A stretch of 64,000 nt of DNA. Origin: Ursus arctos (Eukaryota > Chordata > Mammalia > Carnivora > Ursidae). The notes beneath the pieces were generated by a model. That model did not search any database. It worked only from the letters and a program-made list of their open reading frames with translations, and was not told where the DNA came from. Shown here piece by piece: positions 31,940-42,790 of the stretch (the first letter of the stretch is position 1; each line of letters opens with the position of its first letter). The translations under genes were made by a program, and so were the position numbers. The DNA is taken from positions 1,510,001 to 1,574,000 of the forward strand of contig NW_026622985.1 of assembly GCF_023065955.2 (NCBI RefSeq), written 5' to 3'.

Positions 31940-32579
31940 ACAAATTATATTAAACCCACAAATAATGACCGGTGTGCAGTATTTGCAGCGCCCTGCGCTG
32001 GAAGCTGAGGGCCAGCTGGGGAGAGGCGAGGGGCAGAGCTGAGCAGTCGAGGCTTCAAGGCGCAGCTCTGAGGTTGGTTGCAACAATCTGGCAAAGGTAC
32101 AGGCTTTCTGTGAACCGGAGACACGTTTGTAAAGTGTATGAAATAACGTTTGCCTCAAGTGTGGTGTGGAGAAAACTGATGAGAAAATCGGATGTAAACT
32201 GCTGGGGCATAAGGAAAAGCGGGCTTTCCCTTAGGGAAACAAGAGAAAGCTGATGAAGAGATGGAAACATTTTGATAGGCTGACCATTGATGTTTGTAAT
32301 TGTGATTCTCAAAAAGTGTAAGAGTTGCAATGCCTTATGGATTGTAAGAGAAAAGCTGATTTCTGTTTCTGTAGTTTTGATGTTAACGTTCATTTAATTA
32401 TGTATTCCTGAAAGGAACTCTGTTTGGAGTATATCTATATCATAAATATTTAATTATCTGAAAATTAAGCTAACCAACATTTTCTATCTTATTCTAGATA
32501 AATAATTTACTAGCACTAATTCTAATATAAAAGCTGCATCCTTTTATTTTCCTGGTTATTTCGATTATAAAAGAATTGC
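31940..32579 (+). other. Unassigned; possible 3'UTR of the candidate exon
   Basis: No repeat head or tail is clear. CpG content falls after about 32130. An AATAAA lies further on at 32614-32619 within L1-like DNA and could serve as a poly(A) signal, which is unproven. Confidence 0.25.
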
Positions 32580-33079
32580 ATACTCAGTAGAAAATTTGAG
32601 TAGCAGCTGAAACAATAAAAATACGGAGAAAAAATATTTAAAACTCCACACCCAGGAAAACATTGCAAAAGTTTTCCCTATGCTTTTTTAGAGTAATCGA
32701 ATCCATACTGTATATACTTTAAATTTTGCTTTTGATATTTAGTATTATTTAAAAGCATCTTCCCCAGCAGAGAGATAGCTGATACATGTAATTTTAAAAG
32801 TTGTGTAATATCTGTTTCATTGATATATTATGATTTAACTGTCTACAATCATATTATAAGAAATTTTTAATGTGTTCATTAAAAATAGCCCTACGTTACA
32901 CATTTCATATTTTTTCCTTACGGTAAATAGACTCCTTACAAGTAGAATTACTGTGTCAATACGTATTGAAAAATAAAACCACTCCTGCTATATCACCAAA
33001 ATTCTTTGCAGAAAGTTTTGACTTGACTTTCACTAGCAATATCTGAGTGGGTTCAATAACTTCTATTGTCCTCATTTCT
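32580..33079. mobile_element. Old L1 3'UTR-like fragment
   Basis: The order of AT-rich phrases, from AGTTGTGTAATATCTG to GTAGAATTACTGTGTCAATA, resembles old L1M/L1ME 3'UTR text also seen at 60700-61200. The family and strand are uncertain. Confidence 0.4.
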
Positions 33080-33649
33080 TTAATCTTTGTGCTTTAACAT
33101 TTGAAATCATCTCATTTTTAACTGAATTTTTTAATAATTAGGAAGCTGATATCTTTCAAATGCTAGTTACTAACCATTTATAATTTATGTTGTGGTTTAT
33201 TAGCTCATGACCTTTGTTTAAAAGATGACTTTGCTTAGGTGAAGTGGATAAGTGAACAATTTGGACCAAATTATCCACCTAAAAGTGACTAGGAAGTGTG
33301 GCAAAATATCTGGTAGATAGCATCAGAGGGCTAGTAATTCAGTGCACCACTGAGCTGGGAGGCAGGTGGGAAGTGAGGTCAGCTACGTAAGGCTGGGATT
33401 TTTACCTCAGGAGTCCTTTGTAGGTTTCAGAGGGAACAGCTGAGAGGTTGAACTGTCATTTAGAAAGTTCATGAGACAGAGGATTTCACATCTGTCAAGG
33501 GGAAGGATGAATCTGGTGAATCTCCATCACTTTTAACTGGGTCCCTGAAAAGCTGCTCCCAAGTACTGAACTAAAAGTCCATAATACTTACCAGGGACTG
33601 AAGCTTAGCTGAGAATCACCTTAATTATTGACATTGAATTAAGGTCATC
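33080..33649. other. Unassigned DNA before an LTR
   Basis: I see no named repeat or frame. It may be the 5' part of the LTR that follows. Confidence 0.3.
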
Positions 33650-34285
33650 AAGTGCTAGTGCTCCCAGCCATCTTGCAAAAACAAATGTAAGTCATCCTAG
33701 GTCTGACCTTATTTCTACCAGCATTGTCCAAATGCAATGTACTGAACACTTCTTTTATGCCACTCAAAGTTTTTCCAGGCTCACCTCTTACTGGAGCCAC
33801 TGATGGAGCAGTAAGCACCATGCAGGCTGCCCCCAGGTCTGTGCAGGTGCAACCTGACAGTACTTCACCTGGGGCCACATCAGATTCCTCTCACTTCCCC
33901 GGGCTTCTCCACTGCGATGGCATGAGATGCCCATGCCAACTCACTCCACTCACCAGACACAACTCAGAACTGTAGGCTGTTAACACCTGTGGGACTCTCC
34001 TTTGAACATGGGTGATGGAGGAGATGGAGATGGATTAATACTGACCCTGCTTTCTTCCCTCAGAAATGCATTTTATGAAGCTCCTCTGGAGGTCTGATGG
34101 GCCTGAGTACCAAAAGTCCATATCTGGTGCCAACTTGACACAGCTGCTTTGCATTGACTTGCCTTCTTTCCTTGTTTCACTCCTTCTATCCCTCATCCCT
34201 GCTTCCTGGGATCACTTTCCAAATAAAGCACTATCATGAAACTTTTAGTCTCAGGTTCTGCTTTGGAGGGAAACCAAACTAATAG
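33650..34285 (+). mobile_element. Probable ERVL/MaLR-type LTR
   Basis: A poly(A) signal lies in CACTTTCCAAATAAAGCACT (34215-34234), followed by CTCAGGTTCTGCTTTGGAGG and AACCAAACTAATA at the 3' border. GAGTTGGTATCCAAAAA follows, which resembles a primer-binding-site position. It is diverged and the 5' border is not clear. Confidence 0.5.
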
Positions 34286-35329
34286 AGTTGGTATCCAAAA
34301 AAACCTCAGAAAACACATCCTCAGGATGGGATTTTACAGCTGGATCACTTACTGGTCAGATGAAAATAAGGCCAGCATTTCTGGTAGTGATAGGAAAATA
34401 ATAGCATGTGAGATCTAGGATGGAGATATGTATGTGGATGAGCTCAGAACCTTGACCTCTAGATTCCCCTGACCCTCTGGACCAACAGAAGCAGCATTCT
34501 TCCTAGAAGCACAGACTCCCTTTGCTTGCAGACAACCTGCAAAGACCTCACCTGAGAGGTGCCTCACTAGATGACATTTGTCCTATTTTTGATCCACCTT
34601 CATCACCCTTCATCGCTGCTGATAATTACTATCAAATATCAGCACAGTCTAAGTAAGAAAATCAGATCTCTGTTTTAGGAGGAAATAACTTGTAAACAAA
34701 AATAATCTTCCCTGAGTTACATAAACTGGCTAGAATGGGGAGAGCACATGCTGGAGTGGATCTTGAGAGAGTCAAATGGGAATATAAGATTCAGTGGGGA
34801 AAGTTCACTTGCATGGCAGTACTCATCCATGACTTGGGTTTAACACCTTCCAAGGAAAAACAGAGCCAATCCTACTATACTGCTGGGATGGTTCCTGAAG
34901 CTTGGATACGGCAAGGGAGATGGAACTTCCACATAGCTTTAGCATAGTATTGAGGAAGGGATCAAAAGACTCAGGAAGGTGGAAATGATAAAAGGTCAGA
35001 AGACATAGGATCTCCCTAGGCTTTCCAGGGGTGCCCTGAGGATGTTCAGATCAGTGTGGCAGTAAGGAATATACTGTGAGGGGAAGGCAACGGCATCTTT
35101 AGGTACTCCTGTGGCGACTGTTCCTTGGAATTTATGGTAAGTAACAAACAGAGGCTCAGAGTACCTATGGTGATGATGGGGTTGTGGAATGGCAGTCAGG
35201 TGGTGGCACACGGTCATCAGAGGCACAGTGGATATCACTATGGTAATTGCAGCAATCAGCAGCAATGCTGGGGTGCATCTTAAGTGTCCTGTGGACAAGG
35301 ATATGTTCTGAGAAGTGAGATAGGTGGAT
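34286..35329 (+). mobile_element. Probable endogenous retrovirus internal remnant
   Basis: This lies directly 3' of the LTR. GAGAGAGTCAAATGGGAATA and AGATTCAGTGGGGAAAG at about 34770 resemble the gag-like internal region of MaLR elements. The frames are short and broken, and nothing functional remains. Assignment is tentative. Confidence 0.4.
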
Positions 35330-35529
35330 AGCTTTCTAGGATGTTGCTTTACTTTATCCAAATTGGAAAAAACACCAAATAATAAATATCAAACAGATGA
35401 ATAATTGGCGGTATAATCTTCAACAATGAAAATGAACAACCCCAGCTACCTGCAATAACATGAAAGGGCAAAATCAAAAGAAGTCAGACACAAAGAATGT
35501 TGAACAGTTCAAACAACAAGCAAATCTAA
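35330..35529 (+). mobile_element. Old L1 C-terminal/3' fragment
   Basis: AACAGATGAATAATTGGCGG, TCTTCAACAATGAAAATGAA and AGAAGTCAGACACAAAGAA are from the end of an old L1 ORF2. It lies before the RT region of the next L1, so it is a separate copy. Confidence 0.65.
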
Positions 35530-36518
35530 GTTAGGACAAGATAAAAATCACATGATCATCTCAATAAATGCAGAAGAAAATCATGTGATAAAATTCAATA
35601 TTCCTTAGCAAACTAAGAATAAAATAGAATGCATAACAATGAACATATTTATTAGTGAAATACTGCAAGTTTTTCCTTTTAAATTGGATGACCACTGCTA
35701 GAGATCCCTAGGTAGGAAAATAAGGAATAATAAAGACATAAAAATATGGGGATTGGAAGGAAAGAAGTAAAATCATCATTATTTGTAGATAGCATGATTA
35801 TGGATGTAGAAAATCTAAAAACCTATACAAACAATTAGAACTAAGGAGTGAATTTAGCAAAATTACTGGATAGAATTAAATATACAAGCACAATTTTACT
35901 CCTGTATACCATCAACAGTTAAAAAATAAAATTAAAAGTGATGCCACTCACAATGACATCAAATACTTAGGAATAAATCTAATATAAAATAAATAAGTCT
36001 TCTACACTGGCAACTTTGAAACAGCATTTGAAGAAATTAAGGAAGACCTAAAGAAGCAAAGCTATATATCTTCTTCTTGGATTAGAAGGTTGAATGGTAT
36101 TAAGATGCCATTTTTTGGTGAATTGATTAAATTGATAAAATCACTATTTTAAAAAAACCAACAGGTTTATGTATGCAGATGTGTAAACTGAATGGCTAAT
36201 TTTAAAATTCATGAAGGATTTTAGTCCCAAGACAAACTAGAAGAAGGATTTAAAAAGTTGAGGGACTTATACTCTGGATATGAAGACTTATAATTAAGCT
36301 AGAGTAATTAAGATTGTACTACTGGTGGAAAGTTAGACAGATGAACCACAAGAACAGAATATAGAGTACAGAAGCAAACCCAATATATATACTCACCTGA
36401 TTCATGACAAAGATACTATTGAAGAGCAGTTGGGAAAGAACAATTAATAAATGGTGCTGAATTAACTGCATATCTATAAGAAAAAATATTCTTAATATTT
36501 AACTCCCACTGTGAAATA

Positions 36519-36521
<3 letters not shown>

Positions 36522-36555
<34 letters not shown>
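36522..36555. repeat. (GT)n microsatellite
   Basis: About seventeen uninterrupted TG units at the left border of an LTR. Confidence 0.96.
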
Positions 36556-36556
<1 letters not shown>

Positions 36557-37369
36557 CTCTGGTTCCTAGCACAGAGCTCCTAAAACCCTTGTCATTTTCT
36601 GTATGATAAGAGCACTAGGAGAATCTTTGTTCTCATATTTGGTCTTTGACACTGGTTCCTGACATAGGGCTCCTAAATCCGTTGGATTTTCCTAGGTTGA
36701 TAAGAACATCTTTTGTTCTAATGAGGTGACTCTTGGTGAGCTCTCAGGTGGGGGCTGGTCATCAGAAACACCATACCATGATTAGAAGTTTCGAACTTTC
36801 CATCCCAACCCTCATCCTCCAGGAAGAAGTGGGGGGAGGGGCTGGAACTGGAGTAAATAATTGATCATGTTTATGTGATTAAGCTTCTGTAAAATCTCAA
36901 AGTTATGGGGCTCAAGGTGCTTCTGGGTTGGTGAACACATCTATGTGCCAAGAGGGCTGTTATACCCCAATTCTACAGGGGCAGAAGTTCTCGTGCTCAA
37001 GATCTTCCCAGACCTTGCCTATGTATCCCTTCATCTGGGTGTTTATCTGTATAATAAACTGGTAAACATTTCCCTGAGTTTTGTGAGCCATTCTGAAAAA
37101 TGATCAAACCTAAGGAGGATGTCATGGGATCCTCCAATTTGTAACCAACTCAGATAGAAGTTTTGAAGTAACCTAGGCACCTACTACTTGCAATAGGCCT
37201 CTGAGGTGGAGGGCAGTCTTGTGGGATTGAGCCCTTAACTTGTGGGGTCTGCACTGACTCCAGTTAGTGTCGGAGTTTAATTCAATTGTGGGACACCCAG
37301 CTGGTGTTGGAGAGTTGGTTGGTGTGAAAAACCCATCCATTTGGTCTCAGAAATATTGCAAGTGAGGAG
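36557..37369 (+). mobile_element. LTR-like repeat inside an L1
   Basis: CTGGTTCCTAGCACAGAGCT, GAGGTGACTCTTGGTGAGCT, CCATACCATGATTAGAAGTT, a poly(A) signal in TGTATAATAAACTGGTAA (37049-37066) and GGACACCCAGCTGGTGTTGG make a recognisable mammalian LTR-like repeat; I cannot name the subfamily. L1 ORF2 text stops before it (about 36520) and resumes at about 37565, so it inserted into the L1. Confidence 0.7.
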
Positions 37370-37370
37370 C

Positions 37371-37501
37371 ACCTGGGAGGCTCAGGCTCCATGCTCATCA
37401 GGGAGTCTGCTTCTCCCTCTCCCTCGGCCCCTCCCCCTGCTCATGCTCACACACATTCTTTCTCTCCCAAATAAATAAATAAAAGATTAAAAAAAAAAAA
37501 A
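37371..37501 (+). mobile_element. Internally deleted CAN SINE, plus strand
   Basis: The head GAGCACCTGGGAGGCTCAGG jumps directly to GCTCCATGCTCATCAGGGAG, so roughly 80 bases of tRNA-related sequence are missing. The CTCC body and A tail are intact. An imperfect duplication (GAAATATTGCAAGTG / GAAGTATTACAAGTG) flanks it. Confidence 0.9.
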
Positions 37502-37548
37502 GAAGTATTACAAGTGTGAGAGTAAAAGAAAACACAGTGAGCTTTCTT

Positions 37549-37562
37549 CCCCCCCCCCCCCC
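37549..37562. repeat. Poly(C) run of 14
   Basis: Uninterrupted C homopolymer between LTR-related and L1 sequence. Confidence 0.9.
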
Positions 37563-37777
37563 GTAGACATACACTATACAAAAATGAAATCCAGGAAGGC
37601 TATAGATCTAATTGTGAAAAGTAAATCAATAAAATGTCTAAGGCGATAACAGAAGGATATGTGTGTCTTTAGGTGTGTGGGAAATTTTCTTAAATATAAG
37701 AAGTATTAACCAATAAGAAAAACAAGATTATGGAAAGAATACATTAAAACTCAGGCATATTAAGAGAGTGAAATGCA

Positions 37778-37974
37778 GGGCACCTGGGTGGCTCAGTTGG
37801 TTGAGCTGTCCACTCTTGGTTTTGGCTCAGGTTGTGATCTGGGTCCTGAGATGGAGCCCCGTGTCTAGCTCCATGCTCACTGGGGAGTCTGCTTGAGATT
37901 CTCTCCCTCTGTCTTCCCCCCAGTTGCATTTTCTCTCTCTTTCTTAAATAAATAAATCTTTTTTAAAAAAAGAA
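37778..37974 (+). mobile_element. CAN SINE, plus strand
   Basis: The head GGGCACCTGGGTGGCTCAGT and tail AAATAAATAAATC are visible. The exact duplication AGAGTGAAATGCA at 37765-37777 and 37975-37987 flanks it. It is inserted in the long L1M. Confidence 0.95.
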
Positions 37975-38880
37975 AGAGTGAAATGCAAGCCACTGTGTCT
38001 AAGTGGATATTTACAAAACATATAACTGAAAAGTGTTTGTATCAAAACAAACAAAAACACCCCTAAAAATCAAGAAAATGACACAACCCAATAGAAAAAT
38101 GGACAAGAGATTTTAACACCAACTTCACTGAGAGAATATACAATTGATCAATAAACATAGGAAAAAGTACTTACACTCATCAGTCATCATGGAAATCCAA
38201 ATTAAAACCATGATGAGATTCAGCCACATCCGCACAAGAATGGCTAAAATTAAATAGGTTGACAATATTAAATGCCTCTAAAAATATGGAGCTCTCCTAC
38301 ACTGCTGGCAGGAGTACGAACAGATACAGTCACTTTAGAAAACTGTTTTCATTATCTATTAGGGTTGAACTTACACATACCCTAAATCTCTGTCATTCCA
38401 CTTCTAGATTTCAACTCAGCAGAAATGCATACATATGTCAAAATATGTGTACAAGAATGTTTACAGCAATATTATATTAATGACCAAAAACTGAAAACAA
38501 AAATTTTATCAAAATAATAATGAATAGATAAGTTGTGATATATTCATACAATGGAATACTATCCACTCATTAGGATGAACTATGACCATACCCATTATAA
38601 TGCTTTAGACCTTGCAAACATGATGTTGAGAGAAAGAAGCCAGATAAAAGAAATGTGCACTATATGCTGCCATGACATGAAGTTCAAATATAGATAAATA
38701 CAATCTAATATCACAAGTCAGGATAATAGTCATCTTTGGAAATGAGTATAGGAGCACCAATCACAAGGAGGTTACAGGGGCACTTGGGATGCTTGCATGT
38801 CCTAACTCTTGATCCGCATTCTGATTTCATGATGTGTTCTTTTATGCTAATTTATCATGCTGTGAACATATATAATTTTC

Positions 38881-39082
38881 TTTCTGAGTTAGTATTTTTG
38901 TTTTCTTTGGGTTACTACTTGGCAGTGGAATTACTGGATCATATAGTATTTCACTTTTAATTTTTAGGAACCTTCATCCTATTTTCCACAATAGTTGCAC
39001 CAGTTTACATTCCCACCAACAGTGCAGTTCCTTTTTCTCCACATCCTCACCAGTACTTGTTATTTCTTGCCTTTATTTTTTA
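38881..39082 (-). mobile_element. L1 ORF2 3' fragment, minus strand
   Basis: TGGAATTACTGGATCATATA, CATTCCCACCAACAGTGCAG and TTTCTCCACATCCTCACCAG are inverted ORF2 C-terminal text. The short repeat ATAATTTTC (38872-38880 and 39188-39196) flanks this fragment plus the adjoining SINE, as if both came in together. Confidence 0.75.
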
Positions 39083-39184
39083 AGGTTTTTTTTTAAATGG
39101 TATCTACACCCAATGTAGAACTTGAACTCACAACCCTGAGATTAGGAGTCACGTGCTCTAGTGATTGAGTCAGCCAGGTGCCCC
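39083..39184 (-). mobile_element. Old short CAN SINE, minus strand
   Basis: The inverted sequence has ATGGTATCTACACCCAATGT and a head ending GAGTCAGCCAGGTGCCCC. This is the shorter, older CAN SINE form, also seen at 52862. Confidence 0.85.
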
Positions 39185-39255
39185 TTCATAATTTTCCTCT
39201 CTAAATGTATGTTATTCTTCAATAAAAAATGTTCCTAAAACAAGAAAAAAAAAAA

Positions 39256-39818
39256 GAAGTAACTTACCGGTGTATAAAACTTAAACACTGAGGGGTAGAA
39301 CCAGCTACAAGCTCAGTCAGATCTTGTTACTAAGTCATCTTTATTAAATGCACAAGTGTACTATTAGCAACAATGTCAGGATGATGAGCCAGGATATGAC
39401 TAAGTGTCTGAAATTTGCGCAGTTGGTTCTCCATCTTGGCCTTCCTTTCTTCCACATTTACTTGCACCCTGTGGGTGATCTCAGCCAAATGTATGGTGTC
39501 AACTACTGGCTACATGTCAAAGACTGTGCAATAGGTATAAATTGAGCAGTTAGAACAATTCTTTAGTCCCATCTAGTCGAAGGTAACATTTTCACTTTTA
39601 GAGGAAATAGCTTCATGTAGTTCACATAAAATTACATATAAGATATTGTTTGGTTGATGAACGGCCCCACAGATTGTAATTTGGTTACAATAACTAGCTA
39701 GTAATGAGCTATACCACCTTCTCCCAGTACAAATCGAAGCTATTCTTGTCGGCCCTTGAGGATCATTCTTTTAGCAATCCAACACTCAAACTATCTTCTC
39801 AAGAATGTTTGTATAGCA
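39256..39818. other. Unassigned DNA
   Basis: I see nothing I can name between two L1s. The frame at 39348-39545 has no domain. Confidence 0.35.
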
Positions 39819-39828
39819 GGCCTCACTA

Positions 39829-41942
39829 CCTTGATCTCAAAACCAGAAAAAGATCTCACCAAAAAGGGGAATTACAGACCAATATCTCTGATGAACATGG
39901 ATGCAAAAATTCTCACCAAAATACAGCCAATAGGATTCAACAGTACTTTAAAAGGATTATTCATCACTACGAAGTGGGATTTGTTCCTGGGCTGCAAGGG
40001 TGGTTCAATATCTGCAAATCAATCAATGTGATACACTACATAAATAAAAGAAAGGACAAGAATCCTATGATCCTCTCCATAGATGCAGAAAAAGCATTTG
40101 ACAAAATGCAGCATCCTTTCTCGATTAAAACTCTTCACAGTGTAGGGATAGAGGGCACATACCTCAATTTTATAAAAGCCATCTATGAAAAGCCTGCAGC
40201 AAATATCATTCTTAATGGGGAAAAATTGAGAGCTTTTCCCCCAAGATCAGGAACACATCAGGGATGTCCACTATCACCATGCTGTTCAACATTGTACTAG
40301 AAGTCCTGGCCTCAGCAATCAGACAACAAAAAGAAATAAAAGGCATCTGAATTGGCAAAGAAGAAGTGAAACTCTCACTCTTTGCAGGTGACATGATACA
40401 CTATTGGAGAACCCAAAAGACTACCCCAAAATTGCTAGAACTCATACAGGAATTCAGTAAATTGGCGGGATATAAAAATCAATGCACAGAAATCAGTTGC
40501 ATTTCTGTACACAGTGAGACAGAAAAAAGAGAGATTGAGTCGATCCCATTTACAACTGCACCCAAAACTATAAGATACCTAGTAATAAACCTAACCAAAG
40601 AGGCAAAGGATCTGTACTCAGAAAACTATAGAATACTCATGAAAGAAATTGAGGAGGACACAAAGAAATGGAAAAATGTTCCATGCTCATGGATTGGAAG
40701 GACAAATATTTTTAAAATGTCTATGTTACCTAGAGCAATCTACACGTTCACTGCAATCCCTATCAAAATACCATCAACTTTTTTCACAGAACTAGAACAA
40801 ATAATCCTAAAACTTGTATGGAACCAGAAAAGACCCCGAACAGCCAAAGGAATGTTGAAAAAGAAAACCAAAGTTGGTGGCATCACAATTCCAGACTGCA
40901 AGCTGTATCACAAAACAGTAATCATCAAGACAGTATGGTACTGGCACAAAAAGCAGACAAATAGATCAATGCAACAGACTAGAGAGCCCAGAAATGGACC
41001 CTCAACTCTGTGGTCAACTACTCTTCAGCAAAGCAGGAAAGAATAACCAAGGGAAAAAAGATAGTCTCTTCAACAAATGGTGTTGGGAAAATTGGACAGC
41101 CACATGCAGAAGAATGAAACTGGACCATGTCCTTACACCATACACAAAAATAGACTCAAAATGGATGAAAGACCTAAATGTGAGACAGGAATCCTTCAAA
41201 ATCCTAGAGAACACAGGCAGCAACTTCTTTGACCTCGGCAGCAGCAACTTCTTGCTAGACATGTCTCCAAATGCAAGGGAAAGAAAAGCAAAAATGAACT
41301 ATTGGGACTGCATCAAGATAAAAAGCTTCTGCACAGCCAAGGAAACAGTCAACAAAACCAAAAGACTACCAACAGAATGGGAGAATATATTTGCAAATGA
41401 CATCAGATAAAGGGCCAGTATCCAAAATCTATAAAGAACTTATCAAACTGAACACCCAAAGAGCAAATAATCCAATCAAGAAATGGGCAGAAGACATGAA
41501 CAGATATTTCTCCAAAGAAGACATCCAAATGGCCTACAGACACATGAAAGTGTTCAACATCACTTGGCATTAGGGAAACACAAATCAAAATCACCATGAG
41601 ATACCACCTTACACCAGTCAGAATGGCTAAAATTAACAAGTCAGGAAATGACAGATGTTGGTGAGTACGCAGAGAAAGGGGAACCCTCCTACACTGTTGA
41701 TGAGAATGCAAGTTGGTATAGCCACTCTGGAAAACAGTATGGAGGTTCCTCAAAAAGTTGATAACAGAGCTACCCTATAATCCAGCAATTGTACTACTAG
41801 GTATTTACCCCAAAGATACAAATGTAGTGATCTGAAGTGGCACCTGCACCCCAATGTTTATAGCAGCAATGTCCACAATAGCCAAACTATGGAAAGAGCC
41901 CTGATGCCCAATGACAGATGAATGGATAAAGAAGATGTGGTT

Positions 41943-41987
<45 letters not shown>

Positions 41988-42110
41988 GAATATTATGCAG
42001 CCATCAAAAAAGAAATCTTGCCATTTGCAATGACGTGGATGGAACTATTTCACTTATGCTAAATGAAATAAGTCGGTTAGAGAAAGACAGTTACCATATT
42101 GATATGTGGA
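39829..42110 (+). pseudogene. L1 ORF2 remnant, reverse transcriptase region
   Basis: Open segments at 39704-40300, 40366-41046, 40994-41410 and 41391-41573 together cover the RT domain and the C-terminal region. Recognisable pieces include [15 protein letters not shown] (RT) and [10 protein letters not shown]. The active-site FADD reads FAGD at about 40379-40390, so a catalytic Asp has become Gly. A TGA interrupts the frame at about 40348-40350, and frame changes separate the segments. In life this would be a polyprotein that nicks target DNA and reverse-transcribes L1 RNA; this copy cannot. Confidence 0.9.
41945..41985. repeat. (CA)n microsatellite inside L1 ORF2
   Basis: About twenty CA units, expanded from the short TATACACA motif of the L1 3' coding region. 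Confidence 0.95.
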
Positions 42111-42464
42111 ATTTAAGAAATAGGCAGAGGATCATAGGGGAAGAGAGGAGAAAATGAAACAAGATGGAACCAGAGAGGGAGACAAAGCATAAGAGGCTCT
42201 TAATCTTAGGAAACAAACTGAGAGTTGCTGGAGGGGAGTGGGGTGGGGGGATGGGGTAACTGGGTGATGGACATTGGGGAGGGTATGTGTTGTAATGAGC
42301 ACTGGGTATTATATAAGACTGATGAATCACAGACCTATATCCCTGGAACAAATAATTCATTAAATGTTGATTAATTGAATTTAAATGAAAAAAATTTTGT
42401 GTGGAATTTAAAACAACAAAAAAATTTAAAAATTAAAAAAAAAATGAATGTATAGCAAACAGTC

Positions 42465-42790
42465 AGACTGGGTAGAGATATTATCTCTCTCTGGAGCCAA
42501 GGACAGATTTGTTTACCATCTAATATAGTAATGTCCCCCTTAGGGAAAATTGAAGGCAGGTTTGCTTGCACCCCCTTATAAAAGATTGGGGTTTCCTAAG
42601 CTTGGAGTTCTTTGGTTATGATGCAAACTCACGGTAAATACAACATCCCCTTGGCTTCCTCTTCCTTACCCTGTGGGACTTGTGGGGCAAAGGAAACTGA
42701 TACAAACATGAAGCTCATAGTGCTTGTTGTGCCATGAGTAATAAAGTTCTTTGTCTCTGACCCAAGAATCTCATGTCTTCTGCCAGCATT
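42465..42790 (+). mobile_element. Possible solo LTR
   Basis: A TATA box (TATAAAA, 42577-42583) is followed 157 bases later by AATAAA (42740-42745) and a TCTTTGTCTCTGACCCAAGA stretch, an LTR-like arrangement. Borders and family are not determined. Confidence 0.4.

Larger units (their letters stand above)
35530..39255 (+). mobile_element. Long old L1M, plus strand, with nested insertions
   Basis: ORF2 text runs from the RT core (about 35535-36000) through the C-terminal region (38060-38700) to a 3' end with TTATTCTTCAATAAAAAATG (39208-39227). The RT active-site motif is degraded: the family FADD reads FVDS in TTATTTGTAGATAGCATGAT (35781-35800). Stops are abundant. It is split by an LTR (36557-37369, itself carrying a SINE in its 3' flank), a SINE (37778-37974) and a reversed L1 plus SINE (38881-39186). 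Confidence 0.8.
39819..42445 (+). mobile_element. 5'-truncated carnivore L1, plus strand
   Basis: It starts within ORF2 upstream of the RT core (ACCTTGATCTCAAAACCAGA at about 39829) and runs to a complete 3'UTR and A-rich tail. Candidate duplicated flanks are GAATGTTTGTATAGCA (39803-39818) and GAATGTATAGCA (42446-42457), differing by a 4-base gap. No ORF1, 5'UTR or endonuclease is present. It is much less decayed than the old L1s nearby. Confidence 0.92.

Noticed and set aside
33650..35329. Functional endogenous retrovirus
   Set aside because: Only one diverged LTR and broken internal sequence are visible; no open viral gene remains.
39704..41573. Chain of long plus-strand frames (up to 226 codons) as a host gene
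   Set aside because: RT-type motifs and the 3'UTR show they are pieces of a broken L1 ORF2.
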